NCBI GenBank assembly: GCA_029264995.1
Contig: JAJUKC010000009.1
Span: 1 to 48,008, forward strand
Source: Marinobacter sp.
Lineage (GTDB): Bacteria; Pseudomonadota; Gammaproteobacteria; Pseudomonadales; Oleiphilaceae
DNA length: 48,008 nucleotides
Direction of reading: 5' to 3'
The translations under genes and the position numbers were made by a program. Below, piece by piece: positions 34,788 through 43,414 of this stretch (the first letter of the stretch is position 1; each line of letters starts with the position of its first letter). A model generated the notes under the pieces. That model did no database searches, was not told the origin of the DNA, and worked only from the letters and a program-made list of their open reading frames with translations.

Positions 34788-35480
34788 TCAGGCTGCTTTG
34801 GTGGAAAACCGGTAGCCCGTTCCCCGCACCGTCTGAATCAGATGATCGTACCTGTCTCCCAGCGCCTTGCGCAGGCGACGGATATGAACATCGACGGTGC
34901 GTTCCTCGACATACACGTTGCCGCCCCAGACCTGATCCAGCAGTTGAGACCGAGTATAGACCCGTTCCTGGTGAGTCATAAAGAATTGCAGCAGCCGGTA
35001 CTCGGTCGGGCCCATATTGATGGCACCTTCAGCCGTGGTTACACGATGTCCAACCGGGTCCAGGGTCAGACCGTCCACTTCGATGGGGCTGTCGACACCC
35101 GGAGGTGTGGCACGACGCAGGACCGCCTTCAGGCGGGCCACCAGCTCACGAGGGCTGAACGGCTTGGTGATGTAATCGTCGGCACCGACTTCCAGGCCCT
35201 GAATCTTGTTATCTTCTTCCACCTTGGCGGTAAGCATGATAATCGGGATATCCGCGGTGGCCTCTTCTTTCTTCAGCCGGCGCGCCAGTTCGACACCGCT
35301 TGTGCCCGGCAGCATCCAGTCCAGCAGGATCAGGTCGGGCTGCTTGTCGATAATCAGGGCGTGGGCTTCACGGGCATCCGCTGCCTCCAGGTAGTCGTAA
35401 TCCGCCATTTCGAGCGCAACCGCAATCATTTCCCGGATGGGCGCTTCGTCATCGACGATCAAGACAGTTTTTCCACTCAT
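34788..35480 (-). CDS. phoB: Phosphate regulon response regulator PhoB
   Basis: 230 residues from ATG 35480 ([12 protein letters not shown]), close to the 229 of E. coli PhoB. An upstream TTG in frame is less well placed relative to AGG. Receiver domain with phospho-acceptor Asp54 ([11 protein letters not shown]) and Lys in [11 protein letters not shown]; winged-helix DNA-binding domain with [14 protein letters not shown] and the recognition segment [12 protein letters not shown]. It activates phosphate starvation genes by binding Pho boxes. A Pho box with a well-spaced -10 lies about 90 bp upstream (35558-35591), suggesting autoregulation. It follows ubiA on the same strand with 121 bp between. 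Confidence 0.97.
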   Translation of the reverse strand: MSGKTVLIVDDEAPIREMIAVALEMADYDYLEAADAREAHALIIDKQPDLILLDWMLPGTSGVELARRLKKEEATADIPIIMLTAKVEEDNKIQGLEVGADDYITKPFSPRELVARLKAVLRRATPPGVDSPIEVDGLTLDPVGHRVTTAEGAINMGPTEYRLLQFFMTHQERVYTRSQLLDQVWGGNVYVEERTVDVHIRRLRKALGDRYDHLIQTVRGTGYRFSTKAA

Positions 35481-35557
35481 ATGCATCAACCTGTGTCAGA
35501 CCTCGGGAGTTCTCTGATCAGAGGTGCGAACACACTCCCTTGTAATGTTGCCGAGTC

Positions 35558-35591
35558 ATTACAACGCGTCTTTGTTACAAGTATATGACAT
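35558..35591 (-). promoter_or_regulatory. Pho box and -10 of the phoB promoter
   Basis: On the minus strand ATGTCAT (35591-35585), N4, TTGTAAC (35580-35574) forms an 11-bp direct repeat like the CTGTCAT-N4-CTGTCAT consensus. TGTAAT (35563-35558), five of six to TATAAT, begins 10 nt later, the spacing of PhoB-activated promoters lacking a -35. Confidence 0.68.
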
Positions 35592-35601
35592 GGACGGGTA
35601 G

Positions 35602-36486
35602 TCAGAGCGCCAGATCCAGCGCCAGACCCAGAAACACCGCAAAGCCGGCCCAGTTGTTATTGAGAAATGCCTTGAAACAGCCTTCCCGGCTTCGCTCCCG
35701 GGCCAGATACTGGTGATAGACGAAGAGTGTGGCCATGGCTACGACGCCGAGGTAGTAGAAGGAGCCCAGTTCTGCCCGCTGGCCAACCATCACCAGAATC
35801 ACCACCACCATGGTCTGCAGCAGAGCAATGATCGCCCGATCTGCGTCTCCAAACAGGATGGCGGTGGATTTGATACCGACCTTCAGGTCGTCATCCCGGT
35901 CGACCATGGCATAGAGGGTGTCATAGGCGACGGTCCAGAGCACGTTGGCGGTAAACAGCAGCCAGGTGAGCTGGCTAAGCTGATTTGCCTCGGCTGCCCA
36001 GGCCATGGGAATGGCCCAGGAAAAGGCAGCGCCCAGAAACAGCTGGGGTAAATGGGTGTAACGCTTCATGAACGGGTAGATAAAGGCCAGCAGCGCACCA
36101 CCGAAAGACAGATACAGGGTCAGGGAGTTGGTGAACAGCACCACCATCAGAAACGACACCAGGCACAGCCCGGCAAACAGAGCGACGGCCTCCCAGGCGC
36201 GGACCCGGCCGGCGGTGAGCGGGCGGTCTTTGGTGCGTTTGACATGGCGATCCCAGTCCCGGTCGGCAAAATCGTTGATGGCACAGCCCGCGGCCCGCAT
36301 GAAAAATACGCCCAGGGTAAAGATCAGCAGGTTGGCAAATGACGGAGCCCCCTCGGCCGCCAGCCAGAGTGCCCAGTAGGTTGGCCACAGTAGCAACAGA
36401 GTGCCGATTGGCCGGTCGATGCGCAGCAGTCGTGCGTAGTCCGCCAGGCGGGCATGAACATGGGTGGGCAGGGCATTCTGCAACAT
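35602..36486 (-). CDS. ubiA: 4-hydroxybenzoate polyprenyltransferase UbiA
   Basis: 294 residues, mostly hydrophobic, with nine predicted helices. The two Asp-rich motifs that bind magnesium-diphosphate are [10 protein letters not shown] (~90-99) and [13 protein letters not shown] (~191-203). [17 protein letters not shown] at the N-terminus is characteristic. UbiA joins the polyprenyl tail to 4-hydroxybenzoate, the product of the upstream ubiC, at the inner membrane: the first committed step of ubiquinone synthesis. It starts 66 bp after ubiC. The ATG at 36486 lacks a clear ribosome site, so translation may be weak or coupled to upstream reading. Confidence 0.96.
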   Translation of the reverse strand: MLQNALPTHVHARLADYARLLRIDRPIGTLLLLWPTYWALWLAAEGAPSFANLLIFTLGVFFMRAAGCAINDFADRDWDRHVKRTKDRPLTAGRVRAWEAVALFAGLCLVSFLMVVLFTNSLTLYLSFGGALLAFIYPFMKRYTHLPQLFLGAAFSWAIPMAWAAEANQLSQLTWLLFTANVLWTVAYDTLYAMVDRDDDLKVGIKSTAILFGDADRAIIALLQTMVVVILVMVGQRAELGSFYYLGVVAMATLFVYHQYLARERSREGCFKAFLNNNWAGFAVFLGLALDLAL

Positions 36487-36552
36487 AGGAGCTGGTATCC
36501 GCTTGTCGATGCGTGAGAGTGCACCCGATTATAGCCAGCGGCAGCGGTAGGG

Positions 36553-37119
36553 TTAACCCTGGTTGTGAGACTGGTATAGCCGGGGTAACAAGTATTCCCC
36601 CACCAACAGGGCGCAGGAACCCCGGTGGAACAGGGATCTGCGGGCAAGGCGAGGGTGGCCGTTGCTGCGGACTTTGCAGAGCCCTGTTTCCAGTGGCCCC
36701 CGCTGCCACTCGGGGCTGCTGAACAGATAGGCGCCCAGGGGCTTGTTGCCAAGATTGCGCAGGCGGCGGCCGTGGCCGTGCAGGCAGTTCTGTGGAATAA
36801 CCGTTCGAGCCAGCACCCACGGGCGGCCGTCACCGCACAGGCGAACTTCCCGTACCCAGGCAAGCTGGCGCGGTGCCAGGTTCAGGCGCTTCGCTTCTTC
36901 AGGGGTTGGCGCCGAGAAGCCTTCCCTGAGAATTTCAACGTGAAAGCGTTCCTGGCATTTTTGCTGCAGTGCCCGGGTAAAGGAACCTTCTACCATCAGC
37001 CAGTAGCGGGCCGGGCCATGAACCTCAGGACAGTAAAGGCCGGCCGCCGCCAGCGACCGGTACCAGAACGTGGGAGGTATGCTCAGCTCGGGGGGCTGGT
37101 CACAGTCCTTTAACGGCAT
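36553..37119 (-). CDS. ubiC: Chorismate lyase UbiC
   Basis: 188 residues from ATG 37119 (MPLKDCDQPP). UbiC cleaves chorismate to 4-hydroxybenzoate and pyruvate. Family segments are visible: WLMVEGSFTRAL, WVREVRLCGDGRPWVLARTVIP with the conserved Arg, KPLGAYLF, and the C-terminal SLFHRG-LLVGEYLLP carrying the catalytic Glu. The start lies inside the end of hpt, overlapping it by 20 bp; an upstream in-frame start at 37188 would overlap more and has no better ribosome site. ubiA follows. From sequence the protein is soluble and cytoplasmic. Confidence 0.88.
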   Translation of the reverse strand: MPLKDCDQPPELSIPPTFWYRSLAAAGLYCPEVHGPARYWLMVEGSFTRALQQKCQERFHVEILREGFSAPTPEEAKRLNLAPRQLAWVREVRLCGDGRPWVLARTVIPQNCLHGHGRRLRNLGNKPLGAYLFSSPEWQRGPLETGLCKVRSNGHPRLARRSLFHRGSCALLVGEYLLPRLYQSHNQG

Positions 37120-37657
37120 AGATTCCCGGAGCGTTGCGCCAATAGCCTTTGTAGTCCATGCCATAGCCGAACAGGAATCGATCCTCAACGTAAAGGCCGG
37201 TAAAGTCTGCCTTCAGGCCGGGGCGCGCCTTGCGATCGTGCTCCTTGTCTACCAGCACCGCAGTCAGAACCTCGCTGGCGCCATGGGCCAGGCAGTAATC
37301 TGCGATGGCGCACAGCGTCGTACCTTCATCGAGAATGTCGTCGACGATCAGAACCGTGCGGCCTTTCATGTCGGCTTCCGGCTGAAGCTTCCATTCCAGA
37401 ATGCCGCCGGTGGTCTCCTGGCGGTAACGGGTGGCGTGCAGATATTCGGCCTGAACCGGAAACTTCAATCGTGGCAGGAGCTGACCGGTCAGGATCAGGC
37501 CGCCGTTCATGACGCAGAACAACAGCGGGTTACTGTCTTTGAGGCGATCGGTGATGGCGCTGGCCATGGTGTCGATGGCGGTATGCACCTGATCTTCGGG
37601 AACCAGGCAGTCAGCTTCTGCCATGACCTGGTTCATTTCAGCGACGGTATCGGTCAT
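37100..37657 (-). CDS. hpt: Hypoxanthine-guanine phosphoribosyltransferase
   Basis: 185 residues. The PRPP-binding motif VLIVDDILDEGTTL is at 102-115 and the purine-binding C-terminal part includes VLVDKEHDRKA and VEDRFLFGYGMDYKGYWRN. Such enzymes salvage hypoxanthine and guanine to IMP and GMP. It belongs to the Hpt/Hgprt branch rather than Xpt or Gpt, based on the length and the DDILDEGTTL form, as far as I recall; xanthine activity cannot be excluded. The start at 37657 has AGGA about ten bases upstream. It overlaps ubiC by 20 bp and heads the hpt-ubiC-ubiA-phoB-phoR run of same-strand genes. Confidence 0.9.
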   Translation of the reverse strand: MTDTVAEMNQVMAEADCLVPEDQVHTAIDTMASAITDRLKDSNPLLFCVMNGGLILTGQLLPRLKFPVQAEYLHATRYRQETTGGILEWKLQPEADMKGRTVLIVDDILDEGTTLCAIADYCLAHGASEVLTAVLVDKEHDRKARPGLKADFTGLYVEDRFLFGYGMDYKGYWRNAPGIYAVKGL

Positions 37658-37887
37658 AACGATCGGATCCTGTCCAAAACGGCGGATTATACCGAAGTGG
37701 GGCGATCGAAGGGAGGGGCGTGGCGGTATTGCAGGTCTGTAATTGTGGCTATTGGCAGAAAACCCCGGGCCCGGTTGTCGGTGCTGGCATTGGTCAATAC
37801 CGGTGTCGCGGTTATGATGGCAGCCAATCGGGTGAGTGGCAGTCGGCTGGAATCCGGTCGCATTTTGTGATCATTCTGCTTGATTGC

Positions 37888-37916
37888 TTGATTGCTTTAT
37901 TGTTCGACAATAATAT
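37888..37916 (+). promoter_or_regulatory. Promoter of the rubredoxin gene with an overlapping dyad
   Basis: TTGATT (37888-37893), 17-nt spacer, TAATAT (37911-37916). A 17-bp dyad TTATTGT-TCG-ACAATAA (37897-37913) fills the spacer and enters the -10, the position of a repressor operator. The 8-bp TGATTGCT is repeated in tandem at 37881-37896. Confidence 0.55.
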
Positions 37917-37945
37917 CCTCGCAGACAAATTGGTGGGAGCTTGTT

Positions 37946-38113
37946 ATGAAGAAGTGGCAGTGTGTGGTGTGTGGTCTGATTTACGACGAGGCTGAGGGGT
38001 GGCCGGAGGATGGCATTGAGCCCGGCACCAAGTGGGAAGATGTGCCCGAGGACTGGGTTTGCCCGGACTGTGGTGTGGGTAAGGAAGATTTTGAAATGAT
38101 CGAAATCGGCTAA
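37946..38113 (+). CDS. rubA: Rubredoxin, AlkG2 type
   Basis: 55 residues. Four iron-binding cysteines: Cys6 and Cys9 (CVVCG) and Cys39 and Cys42 (CPDCG). [41 protein letters not shown] matches the AlkG2 type, able to pass electrons to alkane hydroxylase AlkB; I recall P. aeruginosa RubA proteins as very similar. GGTGGGAG precedes the ATG at 37946. The reductase gene follows after 15 bp, forming an electron-transfer operon. No alkB is in this window, so the partner lies elsewhere or the pair serves oxidative stress. Confidence 0.96.
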   Translation: MKKWQCVVCGLIYDEAEGWPEDGIEPGTKWEDVPEDWVCPDCGVGKEDFEMIEIG

Positions 38114-38128
38114 AGGCAGGAAAGAATC

Positions 38129-39286
38129 ATGACCGAGCAGACACCCATTGTGATCGTTGGTACTGGTTTGTCGGGTTACTCGCTGGTACGGGAACTTCGC
38201 AAACTGGATAAGGAAACCCCGGTCATTATGGTGACTGCCGACGACGGCGTCAGCTATTCCAAGCCCATGTTGTCGACCGGCTTTACCAAAGACAAGGATG
38301 CCGATGGTCTGGCCCAGGCAAACCCAGAGGCCATGGCCGAGCAATTGGGGGTGGAGATTCGTCCCTTGTCCACGGTCACGGGCATTGATACCGATGCCCA
38401 CGAGCTCAAGCTGGGCGATCAGTGCATACGGTATGCCAAGCTGGTTCTGGCCTGGGGCGCCGACGTCATTCGCCTGAGTCTGGATGGCAATGCCCAGGAT
38501 CGGGTTCATTCCATCAACGACCTGATGGATTACCGGGCCTTCCGTAAAGCCCTCGCCGGTGGCAAGCGGGTTGCGATTATGGGGGCGGGTCTGATCGGGT
38601 GCGAGTTTGCCAATGATCTGCGTAACGGTGGTTACGAAGTGGATGTGATCGCCCCGGATTCATCTCTGATGCCCAGCCTGCTGCCGGAGGCGGCTGCAGG
38701 TGCCGTGCAGGCCGAGCTGGAGAAACTTGGCGTTCGATTCCACCTGGGTACGGTGGTTGAGCGGGTAGAGCACCAGGGCAGTGGCGTTGAGCTGACACTC
38801 GGTAATGGTGAACAACTCCAGGCGGATCTTGTGGTGTCGGCAGTGGGCCTGCGCCCCCGTACTGAACTGGCTCGCGCTGCCGGGATCCATACAGGCCGGG
38901 GCATTCAGGTGAATCGGGCGCTGGAAACCTCCGCACCGGATGTCTATGCCCTGGGTGACTGTGCCGAAGTGGATGGGCGCGTTCTGCTCTACGTGCTGCC
39001 GTTGATGGCCTGTGCCCGGGCGCTGGCGAAAACTCTGGCCGGTGAGCGCACGGAAGTCAGCTACGGCACCATGCCGGTGATGGTGAAAACCCCCTGTTGC
39101 CCGACCGCCGTCTGCCCACCGCCCATGGATGCCGAGGGCGAATGGCAGGTGGAACAGGAAGGGACAGACGTCAAAGCCCTGTTCCGGAGCCCGGACGGCG
39201 ACACGCTTGGCTTCGCGGTGACCGGCAGGTTTGCTCTGGAAAAGCAGGCACTGGCGAAGGAAGTCCCCCCTATTCACCGGGCCTGA
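38129..39286 (+). CDS. rubB: Rubredoxin-NAD(+) reductase
   Basis: 385 residues, FAD-dependent. The N-terminal FAD-binding fold is [13 protein letters not shown] (Gly11, Gly13, Gly16), the NADH fold is [16 protein letters not shown] near 151-166, and a second FAD motif is [11 protein letters not shown] near 271. It moves electrons from NADH to rubredoxin, encoded 15 bp upstream. It is of the short type, about 385 residues, as in Pseudomonas RubB and Acinetobacter, not the longer AlkT form with a C-terminal extension. A terminator follows. Confidence 0.94.
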   Translation: MTEQTPIVIVGTGLSGYSLVRELRKLDKETPVIMVTADDGVSYSKPMLSTGFTKDKDADGLAQANPEAMAEQLGVEIRPLSTVTGIDTDAHELKLGDQCIRYAKLVLAWGADVIRLSLDGNAQDRVHSINDLMDYRAFRKALAGGKRVAIMGAGLIGCEFANDLRNGGYEVDVIAPDSSLMPSLLPEAAAGAVQAELEKLGVRFHLGTVVERVEHQGSGVELTLGNGEQLQADLVVSAVGLRPRTELARAAGIHTGRGIQVNRALETSAPDVYALGDCAEVDGRVLLYVLPLMACARALAKTLAGERTEVSYGTMPVMVKTPCCPTAVCPPPMDAEGEWQVEQEGTDVKALFRSPDGDTLGFAVTGRFALEKQALAKEVPPIHRA

Positions 39287-39293
39287 AGCCTGT

Positions 39294-39320
39294 GGCTGCC
39301 AGTGAGGCTGGCTGGCAGCC
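39294..39320 (+). terminator. Terminator of the rubredoxin operon
   Basis: Perfect 9-bp stem GGCTGCCAG (39294-39302) and CTGGCAGCC (39312-39320) with a 9-nt loop, followed by a T-rich GTTTGTCGTCTTT. Confidence 0.8.
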
Positions 39321-39411
39321 GTTTGTCGTCTTTGGCAGTTTAAGCCGTTGCGAAATTTTCCTGTCTGGGGTAGAAAACCCGTTCGTGAGCTAACAAAAGA
39401 CAGGAGCGCGC

Positions 39412-40272
39412 ATGCTGGATGTAACCCGAAAACTGGTGGAGTTGCTGGATCTTTCCCCGATCGGAGACGATCATTTTCAGGGCGACAGCGAGGATCTGGG
39501 CTTTCCGCATGTATTCGGGGGGCAGGTTCTGGGGCAGGCCCTGATGGCGGCCAGCCGGACCGTCGAAAATCGCCTCTGTCACTCTCTCCATGCCTATTTC
39601 CTGCGCCCTGGCAATCACAGCATGCCAATCGATTATGAAGTCCAGCGTGTTCGGGATGGCGGCACTTTTTCGGTGCGTCGGGTGATTGCCCGTCAGGATG
39701 GCAAGGAAATCCTGACCGGCTCCATGTCATTCCAGGTCGCGGAAGAGGGGCTGGATCATCAGGTCGATATGCCGGCAGCGCCGGACCCGGATACGCTCAA
39801 GTCCGAGCAGGACTGGGGCAAGCTGATCGCAGATAAAGTGCCGGAGAAAATGCGGGATATGTTGACCCGCGACCGGCCTATAGAGATCCGTCCGGTCGAC
39901 CCGATGAATCCGTTCAAACCGGAAAAGCGCCCGCCCCATCGTCAGAATTGGTTCCGGGCCCTCGGGCCTTTACCGGATGACCCGGTGCTGCATCGGTGTC
40001 TGCTGACCTATGCCTCTGACTTCTCGTTTCTGGGTACGTCCCTGAACCCTCACGGGCGCACCTTCATGAGCAAGAGCATGCAGGTTGCCAGCCTGGATCA
40101 TGCCATCTGGTTCCATCGGGATTTCCGCATGGACGACTGGTTGCTTTACGACAAGGATAGCCCAAGTGCATCGGCTGGCAGGGGCTTTAATCGGGGTAAC
40201 TTCTTTACCCGGGATGGTGTGCTGGTGGCTTCCACCACTCAGGAAGCACTGATCCGGGAGCGTAAGGCCTGA
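39412..40272 (+). CDS. tesB: Acyl-CoA thioesterase II (TesB)
   Basis: 286 residues, as in E. coli TesB (286), with two hotdog domains. The catalytic set can be placed at Asp203 (YASDFSFLG), Ser227 (QVASLDHAIWFH, where E. coli has Thr) and Gln277 (TTQEALIR). It hydrolyses medium- and long-chain acyl-CoA to free acid. It lies downstream of the rubredoxin operon but after a terminator, so it is probably separate. Its last 34 bp overlap the end of the convergent EAL gene. Together with fadE it fits a lipid- or alkane-using organism. Confidence 0.95.
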   Translation: MLDVTRKLVELLDLSPIGDDHFQGDSEDLGFPHVFGGQVLGQALMAASRTVENRLCHSLHAYFLRPGNHSMPIDYEVQRVRDGGTFSVRRVIARQDGKEILTGSMSFQVAEEGLDHQVDMPAAPDPDTLKSEQDWGKLIADKVPEKMRDMLTRDRPIEIRPVDPMNPFKPEKRPPHRQNWFRALGPLPDDPVLHRCLLTYASDFSFLGTSLNPHGRTFMSKSMQVASLDHAIWFHRDFRMDDWLLYDKDSPSASAGRGFNRGNFFTRDGVLVASTTQEALIRERKA

Positions 40273-42794
40273 GGATTGTAATCGCCCAGCCATTCGACCA
40301 TGTCATCAAAGGGTAGTGGCCGGGTGAGGAAGTAGCCCTGCACCATATCACACCCCATGTCTTTCAGCAGCGACAGGGTTTTCTCATCCTCCACCCCCTC
40401 GGCCACGACGGTGTAGCCGAGGCTGTGGCACATGTCGATGGTGGTGCGCACGATCACTCTATCCTGCTCCCGTTCCGCTATATCGGTAATTAGTGAACGG
40501 TCGATTTTGATTTCGCCGGCCGGCAACTGCTTGATGTAGGACAGCGACGAATAGCCGGACCCGAAGTCGTCAATGGAGAGCGGAATGCCCGCGGCATCAA
40601 GCGCGTTCAGCGCCCGCAGGGAATTGGTGGGGTCCTGCATCATGGAGGTCTCCGTGACCTCGAAGGTGATGGCCCCGGAGTGGAGCTGGTAGCTTTGCAT
40701 CAGCCGTTGTACGAACACGGCAAAATCCGGCTCCCGCAGGTTATTGGGCGAGATGTTGACGGCGATTCCGGCATCCCAGCCGATCTCCAGCAGCCGCCCC
40801 CGCATTTCCAGGGCCTCTTTCAGCACCCATCGGGTCAGGGGTTTGATCAGCCCGGTCTGTTCGGCCACCGCGATGATTTCATCGGGCCGCACCGGCTGTT
40901 CCCGCCTTGGCCAGCGAATCAGTGCCTCAAATCCGGTAATGGTGCGGGTACGCAGGCACAGCTTCGGCTGCAGGAACAGAGTCAGCTCGTTGTGATCGAT
41001 GGCGTGGCGCAGGTCGGAGACCAGAGTCAGTCGGTCGGCGCTGTAGGAGTCCCGGGAGGATTTGTAGTAGGCAATTCCGCGGTCTCGGGCGCGGTCAGAA
41101 CCTTCGGCGATCACCGCCCGGCGAATCAGGGTGTTGGCATCGTTTCCGTGAGTCGGGTAGAAAGCCACGCCGAGCTGTGGGTTCAGGGGAACCTGCATGC
41201 CAAGGAAATCTACCGGGTAGCGGATCTCTTCAATGCTGCGCAGCACGATTCTGGGCACCGACAGCGCCTGGTCAGCATCCACCACAAAGGCAAAGGTTTG
41301 CGGGTCGAGGCTGGCCAGGAAGAAGGTTCGGTTGTCGGTCTGCTCCAGGGAGATGGCGCCGGGTACATCCTTGATCACCGCGTTGTAGTGTTTGGAGGCC
41401 AGCTCCAGAATGCGGTCGGTGTTGCGGTGGCCCAGGGTTTTGGTGACCGGATACAGGTTGTCCAGATGGATGATGACCACGCCGAAGCGTTTGCCGCGCT
41501 GGCTCCGGATCAGTTCGTTCAGGCGCATTTCGTAGCTGCTGCGATTGGGCAGGCCAGTGAGCGGATGGTGCAAGGCCTGGTCCATCAGCCGGAGTTCGGC
41601 TGTGCGCCGAGCTTCGAGTGCCTTGAGTTCCGCCTCCTGGGCCAGCACTTTCTCCTGGCGCTCGTGATAGATCCGGATGGCCAGAGCCAGGCTGAGCAGA
41701 ATGGCCTGGAAGGCGGAGCCCAGTTGCATGCCATAGACCGAGAAGAAACTGGTGGGAATCAGGCCATACTTGTTGGCGGCGGTAATGGCGCTGCCCAGGG
41801 TGACGGCTCCCCAGGCCAGGGTGTAGTACACCGCCTGTGGATTGCCTCGGGCCCATTGCAGGGGGCCGACGACAGTAAGCAGCAAGCAACTGGGAATCGC
41901 CAGGGCCACGGTTAGCCGGATGCCAGTGCCGTAATCAATCACCATAGTCGACAGTGCCAGCACTGCGTTCAGTACGATGGTGGCCAGCATCAGCTGATCG
42001 AGCCGCGGGCTGCACTCATGCAGCTTCAGGAACGAGCGGGAAAACATGAGGGTGAACAGCATAGCCAGCGGTATCGACAGCACCATGGCATTACTCTGGA
42101 CCGCGGGAAGTGTCGGCCACAGAAACTGGTAGGTAATTCCATTCAGGGTGCCGATCAGGATCAGGTAACCCAGGGTCGAGAGCACGTAATACAGGTAGAT
42201 GGATTCCCTGAGCGCCAGGAACACAAACAGGTTGAAGCAGATGGCGGTAATCAGGATGCCGTAGTACAGGGCGTGAACCTGGCTCTCTACGGAGGTCTTC
42301 TCGAAAAAACTGCGATTGTTCCAGAGCCGGAGCGGCACCTGCATGGCACCGTCGGTGTCGATTCTCAGCAAAATGCGGTAGTTGTGATCAGCTTCAAGCT
42401 GGAACGGGAACAGGAAGTGGGGATGTTCCACCGGGCGCTCCGAGAACAGCATGCGGTCGCCGGTCTGATAGCTCAGCTGGATTTCGCCGTCCCGTAACAG
42501 ATAGAAATCGATTCGATCCAGATGCGGGTAAGTGATCTCCAGAAGATTGGTGGTTCGGGGCTGGCTGATCGGAAACTGCAGCCAGACCTGGTCACGGGTG
42601 TAACCGAAATTAGGCGTTTGTTCGTTCAGGATTTGCCAGTCGCCGGATTCCAGGGCCTGTTGCGGGCTGCGTTGGTCGTCCGGTGCCAGTCTCAGGTACT
42701 CAATGGCTGGAATATAGCCATCACCGGCAGCCATGGCGGGAAGCGAAAGCGCCAGAAGAATCAGCAGAGCTGCCAGGGGTCGGGCCAGTTGCAT
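40239..42794 (-). CDS. Second membrane sensor with degenerate GGDEF and intact EAL domain
   Basis: 851 residues from ATG 42794 (MQLARPLAALL); a GTG nine bases upstream is a possible alternative. Signal peptide (~1-22), 7TMR-DISM extracellular domain (~25-175), seven-helix block (~180-380), coiled linker with KVLAQEAELKALEARRTAELRL, a GGDEF-like domain (~415-585) with no GG(D/E)EF, and a full EAL domain (~595-845). The EAL site keeps EALIRW, NISPNNL, EVTETSM, SIDDFGSGYSS, IKIDRSL and VAEGVED, so it should hydrolyse cyclic di-GMP. It has the same architecture as the protein at 24.0-26.6 kb but is not a recent duplicate, judged by sequence divergence. Its 3' end overlaps tesB by 34 bp. Confidence 0.88.
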   Translation of the reverse strand: MQLARPLAALLILLALSLPAMAAGDGYIPAIEYLRLAPDDQRSPQQALESGDWQILNEQTPNFGYTRDQVWLQFPISQPRTTNLLEITYPHLDRIDFYLLRDGEIQLSYQTGDRMLFSERPVEHPHFLFPFQLEADHNYRILLRIDTDGAMQVPLRLWNNRSFFEKTSVESQVHALYYGILITAICFNLFVFLALRESIYLYYVLSTLGYLILIGTLNGITYQFLWPTLPAVQSNAMVLSIPLAMLFTLMFSRSFLKLHECSPRLDQLMLATIVLNAVLALSTMVIDYGTGIRLTVALAIPSCLLLTVVGPLQWARGNPQAVYYTLAWGAVTLGSAITAANKYGLIPTSFFSVYGMQLGSAFQAILLSLALAIRIYHERQEKVLAQEAELKALEARRTAELRLMDQALHHPLTGLPNRSSYEMRLNELIRSQRGKRFGVVIIHLDNLYPVTKTLGHRNTDRILELASKHYNAVIKDVPGAISLEQTDNRTFFLASLDPQTFAFVVDADQALSVPRIVLRSIEEIRYPVDFLGMQVPLNPQLGVAFYPTHGNDANTLIRRAVIAEGSDRARDRGIAYYKSSRDSYSADRLTLVSDLRHAIDHNELTLFLQPKLCLRTRTITGFEALIRWPRREQPVRPDEIIAVAEQTGLIKPLTRWVLKEALEMRGRLLEIGWDAGIAVNISPNNLREPDFAVFVQRLMQSYQLHSGAITFEVTETSMMQDPTNSLRALNALDAAGIPLSIDDFGSGYSSLSYIKQLPAGEIKIDRSLITDIAEREQDRVIVRTTIDMCHSLGYTVVAEGVEDEKTLSLLKDMGCDMVQGYFLTRPLPFDDMVEWLGDYNPQALRSRISAS

Positions 42795-42901
42795 CAGAAT
42801 CACAGGTTACCGTTCTTGTCGTTATGGCCTGAGTATGGCCTGTCGTCTGGGGCGGCTCAAGCCGTAACCGGCAGACTTTTGGTAACTTGTGTAATTATTG
42901 G

Positions 42902-43348
42902 TCAAATCCCGTTAATCCAATCCCGGACCCAGGGCAGGGCTTCCGCCTCCGGCTCCATGGTTTCCAGTGCATCAATCCGCAGGGTGTCACCGACCTTGCG
43001 GGCGCCGGTTTCATACAGCGCCTCTTCCATCAGGTCTCCTGCACCGCAAAAGGTGTCGCCATAGGAGCTGTCGCCCAGCACGATCACGCCAAAGGGGCGG
43101 CCAGGCTGCTGAGGCAATTGCTCGCGCAAGTCCAGATAGAACGGCAACAGGTTGTCGGGGATTTCACCCTGGCCGGTGGTGGAGGTGCACACCAGCAACG
43201 CGTCCTGGTTGTCGGTGATATCGGCCAGAGTTGGATTTTCCAGAACCGTGACGGTGTGCCCTTCGGGTTCCAGTTCCTGCTTGATACGGCGCGCTGTCAG
43301 CCGGGCGCCCCCGTAAACGCTGCCGGTAAGAATGCGGATTGCTGCCAT
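42902..43348 (-). CDS. MioC-like flavodoxin domain protein
   Basis: 148 residues. FMN-binding loops are visible: phosphate loop TGSVYGGA at 8-15, 50s loop STTGQGEIPDN at 56-66, and the 90s loop LGDSSYGDTFCGAG. MioC is a small flavodoxin required for biotin synthase activity in E. coli; this protein has the same size and layout. Sulfite-reductase or nitric-oxide-synthase type flavodoxin domains are close relatives, so the exact electron partner is uncertain. AGGTAG is eight bases before the ATG at 43348. It is 66 bp downstream of the GGDEF gene on the same strand. Confidence 0.82.
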   Translation of the reverse strand: MAAIRILTGSVYGGARLTARRIKQELEPEGHTVTVLENPTLADITDNQDALLVCTSTTGQGEIPDNLLPFYLDLREQLPQQPGRPFGVIVLGDSSYGDTFCGAGDLMEEALYETGARKVGDTLRIDALETMEPEAEALPWVRDWINGI

Positions 43349-43414
43349 AACGACTACCTGTGTTGATGGGGTAGGGATGTTCGGGCCAGATAGTAATGGC
43401 GTGGCCGGCAGGGC

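Noticed and set aside
37658-37880. Possible small gene between hpt and rubredoxin
   Set aside because: Short frames lack ribosome sites and familiar composition; only the promoter part near 37888 has structure.
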